Shown here one piece after another: positions 57,589 through 64,000 of a stretch of 64,000 nucleotides of DNA (positions within the stretch are counted from its first letter, which is position 1; the number at the start of each line of letters is the position of its first letter). The notes beneath the pieces were generated by a model, which had not been told where the DNA came from, did not search any database, and saw nothing but the letters and a program-made list of their open reading frames with translations. Origin of the DNA: Roseiflexus sp. (GTDB taxonomy: Bacteria; Chloroflexota; Chloroflexia; Chloroflexales; Roseiflexaceae); contig JAGHYV010000001.1 of assembly GCA_017743475.1 (NCBI GenBank), positions 124,001 through 188,000 on the forward strand, in the 5' to 3' direction. A program made the translations under genes and the position numbers.

Positions 57589-57720
57589 ACTGATCCCCTT
57601 TCTGTCTCTCATTTTGTGAGCGCGCAAATGTGTTATGCGCGCGTCCAACTGTTAGTATACATTATATTCACTTCTCGCTTGGTTATGACCTCATGCCATG
57701 AAGATCGCATTCATTCACCA

Positions 57721-57985
57721 TTACCAGCATTCATACACTGGATGGTTGTCGAGTGCCAGTCGGATGGTCAGCCTGGCCATCACCCGTCGCGCAACTTCAT
57801 TGACCGCCTGTGCATCAGTCAGATCGACGGGATACACCAATGCTGCGCCTCCAGCTGCGCAAATGTTGCGCGCTACATCTTCCAGCGCCGTCTGTGTATG
57901 CGCCAGCAGCGCCACGTGCGCTCCGTGCCGCCCAAACGCCCATGCCGTCGCAGTGCCGATACCGTAGGACGCGCCAGTGAGTCAG
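57721..57985 (-). pseudogene. Short-chain dehydrogenase/reductase remnant
   Basis: On the minus strand, directly after a TGA, come LTGASYGIGTATAWAFGRHG, then HVALLAHTQTALEDVARNIC and VYPVDLTDAQAVNEVARRVM: the Gly-rich cofactor loop, second strand and DLTD site of an SDR. The frame then diverges and stops after about 90 codons; the catalytic Ser, Tyr and Lys parts are gone, and there is no start codon before the Gly-rich loop. It is a fragment of a lost gene. Confidence 0.75.
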
Positions 57986-58000
57986 AACATGTTCTGTTGA

Positions 58001-58045
58001 AGATAAACTTTGTTTATCTCATACTGTTTGCCGATACAGTATAAT
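58001..58045 (+). promoter_or_regulatory. glyA promoter region with two inverted repeats
   Basis: AGATAAAC (58001-58008) and GTTTATCT (58012-58019) form a perfect 8-base inverted repeat. ATACTGT (58021-58027) and ACAGTAT (58036-58042) form a second one that overlaps the consensus -10 TATAAT at 58040-58045. No good -35 is present, as expected if an activator or repressor binds here. Confidence 0.6.
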
Positions 58046-58057
58046 GTAAAAATTATC

Positions 58058-58157
58058 GGAGGTTTCTGGCGACCCAATGCATATAAATCTGGCAGGCAGC
58101 GTATTCGTTCGTCAAGGCGTCGTCGAATGCAGTAAGCCAGGGGTTTTCCTGACCTCC
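58058..58157 (+). ncRNA. Candidate structured leader upstream of glyA
   Basis: About 100 bases that can fold with nested helices: GGAGGT (58058-58063) with ACCTCC (58152-58157), CTGGC (58066-58070) with GCCAG (58136-58140), and an inner arm with ATTCG (58103-58107) and CGAAT (58124-58128). CAGG/CCTG near 58138-58151 could form an alternative hairpin. A metabolite-sensing leader is possible; I could not match it to a known riboswitch. The structure comes from reading complementarity only. Confidence 0.35.
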
Positions 58158-58222
58158 GTTTGCCGCGCACGTTAGTGCTGTTTGCATCGCAGGCAGCGAC
58201 AATTCCAGAAGGAGTTCTGTCC

Positions 58223-59533
58223 ATGTCTATGCTTCAGACGCTCTGGCGCAGCGATCCGGCAGTAGCGCGTATCATCGATGGTGAAATGCGCCGTCAACGT
58301 GACGGATTGGAACTGATCGCCAGCGAGAATTATGCCAGCCGTGCTGTGATGGAAGCACAGGGTTCGGCACTGACGAACAAGTATGCTGAAGGATATCCGG
58401 GTGCACGCTACTATGGAGGGTGTGAATGGGTCGATCAGGTGGAAGACCTGGCGCGTGAACGGGTAAAGAAGTTGTTCGGCGCAGCGTATGCCAATGTCCA
58501 GCCGCACTCTGGATCGCAGGCAAACATGGCGGTCTATTTCACATTCCTGCGCCCCGGCGATAAAGTGCTCGGCATGCACCTGGCGCACGGGGGACACTTA
58601 ACTCATGGATCGCCAGTGAACTTTTCGGGTCAGTTGTACACTTTCGTGGCATATGGCATCGATCCGAAGACCGAGCGCATCAATTATGAGCAGGTCGCTG
58701 AGATTGCGCGCCGTGAGCGCCCGAAGATGATCACAGTTGGCGCAAGCGCCTATTCGCGCGCTATCGACTATGCCGTGTTTCGCCAGATTGCCGATGAGGT
58801 AGGCGCATTCCTCTTCGCCGACATTGCGCATCCGGCAGGGTTGATCGCCAAAGGTTTGCTGCCCAGCCCCATCCAGTATGCGCATGTCGTCACATCGACC
58901 ACCCATAAAACGCTGCGTGGACCGCGCGGTGGCATCATCCTGATGGGACAGGATTTCGAGAACCCGTTTGGGTTAAAGGCGGCGAAGAGCGGTCGCACCC
59001 TGATGATGTCGGAACTGCTCGACAAAATGGTCATCCCCGGTGTTCAGGGTGGTCCATTGATGCACGTCATCGCTGCCAAGGCGGTTGGATTTGGCGAAAA
59101 CCTACAACCCGAGTTCGAGACCTATGCGCGCCAAGTGATCCGCAACGCGCAGACGCTGGCAAATGCGCTGATCGCGCGAGGGTATCACGTACTCTCTGGC
59201 GGCACTGACAATCACCTGATGCTGATCGATCTGCGCAACAAGGGGGTCAGTGGCAAAGCGGCGCAGGAGGCGCTTGATCGGGCGGCGATTACGACTAACA
59301 AGAATGCCGTGCCGAACGATGACAAACCGCCGCTGATCACCAGCGGCATTCGGTTGGGAACGCCTGCTCTGACGACGCGCGGCATGAAAGAGCCAGAGAT
59401 GGAACAGATCGCCGCACTGATCGATGATGTTATCACGCACATCGATGATGATCATATTATCAATCGCGTGCGAGAGGAGGTAATGGAGCTCTGTGCGCGC
59501 TTTCCTGTGCCTGGTCTAGAACCGTCTGCCTGA
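58223..59533 (+). CDS. glyA: Serine hydroxymethyltransferase
   Basis: A 436-residue PLP enzyme that interconverts serine and glycine, loading one-carbon units onto tetrahydrofolate. Motifs: [56 protein letters not shown], the cofactor lysine in [15 protein letters not shown] and [16 protein letters not shown]. Length is typical. AGAAGGAG precedes the ATG at 58223; an in-frame start further up is inside the leader. It has its own promoter with two inverted repeats and a leader of about 170 bases that may fold. proC follows in the same direction after about 50 bases. Confidence 0.96.
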   Translation: MSMLQTLWRSDPAVARIIDGEMRRQRDGLELIASENYASRAVMEAQGSALTNKYAEGYPGARYYGGCEWVDQVEDLARERVKKLFGAAYANVQPHSGSQANMAVYFTFLRPGDKVLGMHLAHGGHLTHGSPVNFSGQLYTFVAYGIDPKTERINYEQVAEIARRERPKMITVGASAYSRAIDYAVFRQIADEVGAFLFADIAHPAGLIAKGLLPSPIQYAHVVTSTTHKTLRGPRGGIILMGQDFENPFGLKAAKSGRTLMMSELLDKMVIPGVQGGPLMHVIAAKAVGFGENLQPEFETYARQVIRNAQTLANALIARGYHVLSGGTDNHLMLIDLRNKGVSGKAAQEALDRAAITTNKNAVPNDDKPPLITSGIRLGTPALTTRGMKEPEMEQIAALIDDVITHIDDDHIINRVREEVMELCARFPVPGLEPSA

Positions 59534-59586
59534 TCCGCATGCAGCGCCTTCCGGGTGAATTTGAATAGATGAGAACAGGAGCGTCT

Positions 59587-60405
59587 ATGCTGCATCATTT
59601 GCGCATTGCAGTGATTGGTGCTGGGGTCATGGGTGAAGCCATGATCAGCGGCCTATTGAAACAGAAACTGATTGCTGCCGACCAAATAGTTGCCACCGAA
59701 CCGCGTGCCGAGCGGCGCGAAGAGATAGAGCGACGGTATGGCGTGCGCGTCACCGATGATAACCTGGAAGCGACCCGCTGGGCGCAGGTGGTGATCTTTG
59801 CCGTCAAGCCGCAAACAGTTCCCAAACTGATGCCCGAACTGCGTGGTGCATTGAGAGAAGGAGAGCTGGTAATCTCGATTGCTGCTGGCGTCCCGATCCG
59901 GACCTATGTTCAAGGGCTGTCATACAGTGCCGTGGTGCGCGCCATGCCCAATACGCCAGCGCAGATCGGCGAAGGGATGACTGTCTGGACAGCATCGTCT
60001 GCCGTCAATGAGGAGCAACGTAACTGGACGCGCGCGATCCTTGGCTCCTTTGGCCACCAGATGTTCGTCGACGATGAAACGTATCTTGATATGGCGACCG
60101 CCATCAATGGCACCGGTCCTGCTTATATCTTTATGGTGCTGGAAGCAATGATCGACGCGGGCGTGCATCTGGGGTTGCCGCGCTACATGGCGGAAGAACT
60201 CGTGTTGCAGACGATGCTCGGTTCGGTGCACTATGCCATGCAGAGTCGGCGGCATCCCGCCGAGCTGCGCAATGGTGTCACGTCGCCGGGCGGCACGACC
60301 GCGGCTGCGCTCTACGAACTTGAGCGCGGCGGGTTGCGCACTGTCCTCTCTGATGCTATCTGGGCGGCATACCGTCGATCTGCGGAACTCGGAAAGATGA
60401 TGTAA
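59587..60405 (+). CDS. proC: Pyrroline-5-carboxylate reductase
   Basis: A 272-residue NAD(P)H-dependent enzyme, last step of proline synthesis. Dinucleotide binding: RIAVIGAGVMGEAMISGLL, followed by ATEPRAER, whose Arg favours NADPH. It has VVIFAVKPQTVPKLM, VVRAMPNTPAQIGEGMTVW and, at the C terminus, the signature LRNGVTSPGGTTAAALYELERGGLR. The ATG at 59587 has AGGAG five bases before it. The terminator at 60425-60463 ends the glyA-proC unit. Confidence 0.95.
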   Translation: MLHHLRIAVIGAGVMGEAMISGLLKQKLIAADQIVATEPRAERREEIERRYGVRVTDDNLEATRWAQVVIFAVKPQTVPKLMPELRGALREGELVISIAAGVPIRTYVQGLSYSAVVRAMPNTPAQIGEGMTVWTASSAVNEEQRNWTRAILGSFGHQMFVDDETYLDMATAINGTGPAYIFMVLEAMIDAGVHLGLPRYMAEELVLQTMLGSVHYAMQSRRHPAELRNGVTSPGGTTAAALYELERGGLRTVLSDAIWAAYRRSAELGKMM

Positions 60406-60424
60406 GCGCGGCGCTCGATCAACG

Positions 60425-60463
60425 AACGCTTCCGCTGGCTGCGAAACAAGCGGGAGCGTTTTT
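60425..60463 (+). terminator. Intrinsic terminator after proC
   Basis: AACGCTTCCGC (60425-60435) pairs with GCGGGAGCGTT (60450-60460), 11 positions with one G-T, loop 14 bases, followed by a T-run (TTTTT, 60459-60463). Confidence 0.85.
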
Positions 60464-60645
60464 ATGAGTCCGCGGCAAAAAGGGTATGTCACCACAGAGA
60501 CGCGGTGTTCGCAGAGGAAGATTCTCTTGCGCATCACGCACACGCATGCCGCGCTATGCATCCATTGTGTTCGTTTTCAGGGTTCTTTACGCCCTCGTCG
60601 TCTCTGCAGTGCGTTTTTGCAGCAAAGTCATTTATGCACCCAGGA

Positions 60646-62184
60646 TCACTGCCCCACAGGAACCCGCCGCGCCACATTGGGATCAACTGTTAGCAATGTG
60701 CGATTGACCCAACCGGTGACGCCGCGAACATTTGTGATCCGATACCAGTTTCCATCGGGCGTCTTTGACAACAGTTGCACCGTTTCGCGTGCATTGATTT
60801 GATCGAGCACCCGCCCTTGCAAATTTGGAGCAGCGCGTACATTGCCGCCATTGAATACAATCGCGGTCAACCCGGTCGCGGGAGGAACCGTCACCCTGGG
60901 AGTCGGCGGTGGCGGAAGCGCAGCAACCGTGGCAGGGAGCGGCGTCGGAACCGTCTCGTTCGATACCGGAAGACGTCGTAAGTCATCAGGCGCGATCGTC
61001 AGCAGCGTGCGGCTGACCCATCCGGTCATCTTCCGTTCGTTGATGATCTTCAGCCATGTACTGTCTGCGTTTCGCGCCAGCAGCAAGACGCTCTCGCCCG
61101 CGTTGATCTGATCAATGACCAGACCGCGCAAACTCGGGCTGGTGCGCACATTGCCACCGTTGAACACCGATGCCGTCCGCAGATCGGTCGGAGTGGCGAC
61201 TGGCAGTTGCGCTGCCAGACCCTGATCGACAACCAGCAGGGTGCGGCTGACCCAACCACTCAGCCCTCCCGATGTGGTAATACGGTACCATTCGCCGTCG
61301 ATGCTGCGTTCAACCAGGGTCACGACTTCTCCTGGAGCAAGACGCCCTAAAACCTCCGCTTCGCGGTTAGGTTCACGCCGGATGTTGCCAGCAATCGTGG
61401 CAGTTCCAGTCAGTTCACGGGTTGCCTCGATCACAGTTGGCGACGGTTCCGGCGTTGCAGGTGGTTGGGTTGCGGTTGGCGTAAGCGCTGGCGCAACGGT
61501 CGGTTCCGCTGCGATGGCGTAGAAATCGTTAACGAAGGGACGCAGCACATCGAGCGTCGTAGGATCAGATCGCGCAATTTCACCGCTTTGATCTGAAGCG
61601 ATAGCAATAACCGTATAGGTCGCATCCTGACGTGGAATTGGCGCGTTGGAACGGCGGTCGAGCACAATCTGCGCTTCGCCACTGAGCGGATCGGGTTGCG
61701 CCAGCGCAGTTTCGGGGTTGAACCAGGGAAACTCCTGATCGCCCTCACGCATAAGCACAGTCAGCGTTGCTCCTGCTGGCAGGTTTTCAGTCTGGACAAC
61801 CACCACGATTTTTCCTGCGCCAACCACTTCAGCACGCTCGACTACCAAGCGAGGCTGCGGTAGCGGCTCAGAGGTTGGCACTGTAGCAGAACCGCCCAAT
61901 CCGCCAAACGTCAATAGCAGTGTCACAATGACGCCAACAAGTACGACTGGCGCGAGAAGAACCAGTGCCTTAACCGCAGGCGGTGCTGCACGAAAGCGCT
62001 CGCCCAGACTGCGCGGTGTCTCTTCGGGCAGCGACGTGTAATCAATGGGTTCGCCGATCACAGCAATCTCAGGCAACGGCAGGTCGTCTGGTCGGTCAGT
62101 GCGTCGTCGTCGCACAATGATCAATATGACTGTCACGATCAGCACTGCTCCGACAAATAACAGCGCAATGATCTCAGGCGACAT
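60646..62184 (-). CDS. Membrane-anchored protein with three SH3b repeats
   Basis: A 512-residue protein. It has an N-terminal helix (IIALLFVGAVLIVTVILIIV), a cytoplasmic stretch and a second helix (VKALVLLAPVVLVGVIVTLLLTF) followed by the outer part. A beta domain of about 100 residues (PRLVVERAEVVGAGKIVVVV onward) and a Pro/Thr-rich linker lead to three bacterial SH3-type repeats (about 260-315, 335-390, 440-500), each with the pattern 'N(I/V)R..PN..A.VL..(L/I)..GE.V.LL......W..I....G..GWV.RTLL'. SH3b repeats usually bind cell-wall peptides or other surface polymers. A lone extracellular scaffold is likely; no enzyme domain is visible. It starts near the divergent accD pseudogene. Confidence 0.85.
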   Translation of the reverse strand: MSPEIIALLFVGAVLIVTVILIIVRRRRTDRPDDLPLPEIAVIGEPIDYTSLPEETPRSLGERFRAAPPAVKALVLLAPVVLVGVIVTLLLTFGGLGGSATVPTSEPLPQPRLVVERAEVVGAGKIVVVVQTENLPAGATLTVLMREGDQEFPWFNPETALAQPDPLSGEAQIVLDRRSNAPIPRQDATYTVIAIASDQSGEIARSDPTTLDVLRPFVNDFYAIAAEPTVAPALTPTATQPPATPEPSPTVIEATRELTGTATIAGNIRREPNREAEVLGRLAPGEVVTLVERSIDGEWYRITTSGGLSGWVSRTLLVVDQGLAAQLPVATPTDLRTASVFNGGNVRTSPSLRGLVIDQINAGESVLLLARNADSTWLKIINERKMTGWVSRTLLTIAPDDLRRLPVSNETVPTPLPATVAALPPPPTPRVTVPPATGLTAIVFNGGNVRAAPNLQGRVLDQINARETVQLLSKTPDGNWYRITNVRGVTGWVNRTLLTVDPNVARRVPVGQ

Positions 62185-62402
62185 TGAGCGTCCAGGTCCT
62201 TTCGATCAATACCAGCGTATGCTTGCAACCATTTCGTCTCGTTTGTGTCCTGCGGCTATCATATGACAACCCGGCGCGAGATGCAAGCAATATATGCGAT
62301 ACCGATGTTGAGAAACTCTCTATCTTTCCTGCCAGAGTGTAAAATGTGGGAGCTATGCTATGATCACGCGACAACAGGTGCAAAGAATTCAGGGTGCGTA
62401 GT

Positions 62403-63302
62403 ATGAAGGACCTGTTTCGTCGCGCGCCGAAGCGTTTTACGGCAGCGCGCATCGAGAATCAGGCAATCCCCGACAATATGTGGGTCAAATGCCCGTCCTG
62501 CGGCGACCTGATCTATACCCGGCAGTTCAGTGACAATCTGAAAGCCTGCAAATGCGGCTATCACATTGCGTCTAACCGCGCGCGAGTGGCTTGGGTTGCT
62601 CGATGATGGGTCGTTCGTCGAGTTCGATGCTGCCCTGGCGTCGGTCAATGCGCTGGGATTCGTGTCGCCACGGCATGTCTACGAACAGAAATTGAGCGAA
62701 AGTCGGGGGCAGACCGGTCTGAACGATGCGCTGATCACCGGCAGCGGAGCGATCGACGGGATGCCGCTGTGCCTGTCAGTCACCGAATTCGAGTTTATCG
62801 GCGGTTCGATGGGATGCGCCTATGGCGAGCGCTTGGCGCGCGTGATCGAGCGTGCCGCCGATGCGCGCCTTCCGCTTTTGACGATCAACGCCAGCGGCGG
62901 CGCACGACAGGAGGAAGGTCGCTGGCGCTCCTCTAGATGGCAAAGGTCAACATAGCGCTGACGCGCCTTGTGTCCGCTGGTCAACCCCATATTGCCCTGC
63001 TGGTCGATCCGTACTATGGCGGTGTGCTGGCATCGTACACTTCGGTTGCCGATGTGATCATCGCCGAACCCGGCGCACGGATCGGCTTTGCCGGGCGACG
63101 GGTCATCGAGCAAACGATCCGCCAGAAACTGCCATCCTATTTTTTCCAGACTGCCGGATTCCTTCTGGAGCACGGCACGATCGATATGGTGACGCCGCGC
63201 AGCGAACTGCGGAGCGTCCTGTCAACCCTCTTGCGATTGTATCGTGATACGACTGTACACACGCCAGCAGCACAGTATGTTCCGACACTAAAGCGCACCT
63301 GA
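62403..63302 (+). pseudogene. accD: Acetyl-CoA carboxylase carboxyltransferase beta subunit, multiply disrupted
   Basis: From ATG 62403 the protein begins RRAPKRFTAARIENQAIPDN and has a zinc-ribbon-like WVKCPSCGDLIY and KACKCGYH, where the second Cys pair is C-x-C instead of the usual C-x2-C. One extra base near 62567 shifts the frame; RLTAREWLGLLDDGSFVEFD continues in the next frame to ASGGARQEEG (normally GGARMQEG). A missing base near 62918 shifts back, and an in-frame TAG at 62934-62936 precedes [11 protein letters not shown] and the conserved [24 protein letters not shown]. Four lesions in 900 bases point to a decaying gene rather than one read error. accA follows by 2 bases. Confidence 0.85.
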
Positions 63303-63304
63303 GG

Positions 63305-64000
63305 ATGACTATTCCAATGAAAACGTCAGCCTTGACTCCATGGGACAGAGTGCAACTGGCGCGCCATCCGCGCCGTCCGCATACTCTCGATTATGTGCGC
63401 GCCCTGTGCGACGCTTTCATCGAACTCCACGGTGATCGTCGCTACGGCGATGACCCGGCAATCGTCGGTGGACTGGCGCGATTCGCCGACCGTACTGTTA
63501 TGATTGTGGGGTATCAGAAAGGGAGTGACGCGCGCGAGAATGCGCGACGCAACTTCGGTATGGCATGCCCGAAAGGGTATCGTAAAGCGCTGCGCCTCTT
63601 TCGCCACGCCGAAAAGTTTGGCTTCCCACTAATCTGCTTTATCGACACGCCGGGCGCCGATCCGAGCACGGAATCAGAGGAGCGTGGTCAAGGGAATGCT
63701 ATTGCGGAAAATATTCTGACGCTTGCCGGGTTACGCGTTCCAATCGTTGCATGTGTGACCGGCGAGGGGGGAAGCGGCGGCGCACTGGCGCTTGGCGTCG
63801 CTGATCGGCTTCTGATGCTCGAGCATGCAATCTACTCTGTGGCAGCGCCGGAGGCGGCAGCATCAATTCTCTGGCACGACGCAGGCAAAGTGCCAGAAGC
63901 GGCAAGCGCAATGCGCATCACAGCACAGACCAGTACGACCTTGGGATCGCGGATGCGATCATTCCCGAACCGGAAGGCGGTGCGCACACTGATGCTGCTA
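63305..64000 (+). pseudogene. accA: Acetyl-CoA carboxylase carboxyltransferase alpha subunit, frameshifted, cut by window end
   Basis: The frame from ATG 63305 ([106 protein letters not shown]) is a good AccA up to AMRITAQ. Near 63928 one G is missing; adding it restores [20 protein letters not shown]. With accD it would form the subunit pair that carboxylates acetyl-CoA to malonyl-CoA, the entry to fatty acids and to the 3-hydroxypropionate bi-cycle. Since that activity is essential, another intact copy should exist elsewhere if these lesions are real. Confidence 0.82.

Noticed and set aside
57049-58044. Open plus-strand frame of 331 codons opposite gap and the SDR remnant
   Set aside because: gap is unmistakable on the other strand and this frame runs through the glyA promoter.
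58058-58157. Known riboswitch (glycine, THF, ZTP or SAM) before glyA
   Set aside because: The conserved cores I remember for these classes are not present; kept only as an unnamed candidate.

Overview
The window looks like part of the chromosome of a filamentous anoxygenic phototroph of the Chloroflexota, closest in style to Roseiflexus. That assignment is an inference from gene content and memory, not from a database search. The supporting signs are a methylmalonyl-CoA mutase and a (decayed) acetyl-CoA carboxylase carboxyltransferase pair, as used in the 3-hydroxypropionate bi-cycle; a roadblock/MglA/DUF4388 polarity operon as expected of gliding filaments; secreted proteins that end in or near a YLPL/HLPII-type tail; GC-rich coding DNA; and abundant short intergenic repeats. 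No rRNA, tRNA, prophage or CRISPR array was seen.

Layout. 1-10.4 kb is a leftward block: an ammonia-lyase, a cobalt/nickel ECF transporter (CbiM, CbiQ, CbiO), a cysteine desulfurase and a broken RecB-like nuclease. The transporter block is interrupted between cbiM and cbiQ by a 953-residue secreted protein and a BrnT/BrnA-like toxin-antitoxin pair, bracketed by two copies of the same border sequence. 10.5-14.3 kb is a decayed exporter region (half an MFS gene, the tail of an FtsX-type permease, an ATPase with an AbrB-like tail, a second ATPase with an internal stop) followed by a DUF4143 ATPase with an apparently leaderless promoter. 14.3-14.85 kb is repeat DNA. 14.8-25 kb is mostly housekeeping: a Clp-like ATPase, SmpB, PyrF, the main sigma factor, ScpA, two response regulators, a sensor kinase and Hsp20.

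25.3-31.3 kb is signalling and polarity: an HTH protein, the roadblock/MglA/DUF4388 operon, a large hybrid kinase split by a one-base deletion and a lone receiver protein. 31.6-38.9 kb carries purH, hisIE, a GAF kinase, small membrane proteins, a MurA with Asp in place of the fosfomycin-target Cys, and a DUF697 protein. 39-44.2 kb carries the mutase, a 2-hydroxyacid dehydrogenase, a second repeat array and a secreted thermonuclease. 44.2-47.5 kb is a more AT-rich island: a CcrM/HinfI-type adenine methyltransferase, an overlapping endonuclease and another methyltransferase. 47.8-62.2 kb carries secreted proteins, inositol-phosphate synthase, tandem band-7 proteins, a glycosyltransferase, GAPDH, an SDR remnant, glyA with a structured leader, proC and an SH3-repeat protein. 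The window ends in a decayed accD-accA pair.

A recurring theme is gene decay. Frameshifts or stops hit the RecB-like nuclease, the second ABC ATPase, the hybrid kinase, accD and accA, while the essential genes around them (sigA, purH, murA, glyA, gap) are intact. Either this genome is shedding accessory copies or the assembly has local indel errors; the clustering in dispensable loci favours the first, but reads would decide.
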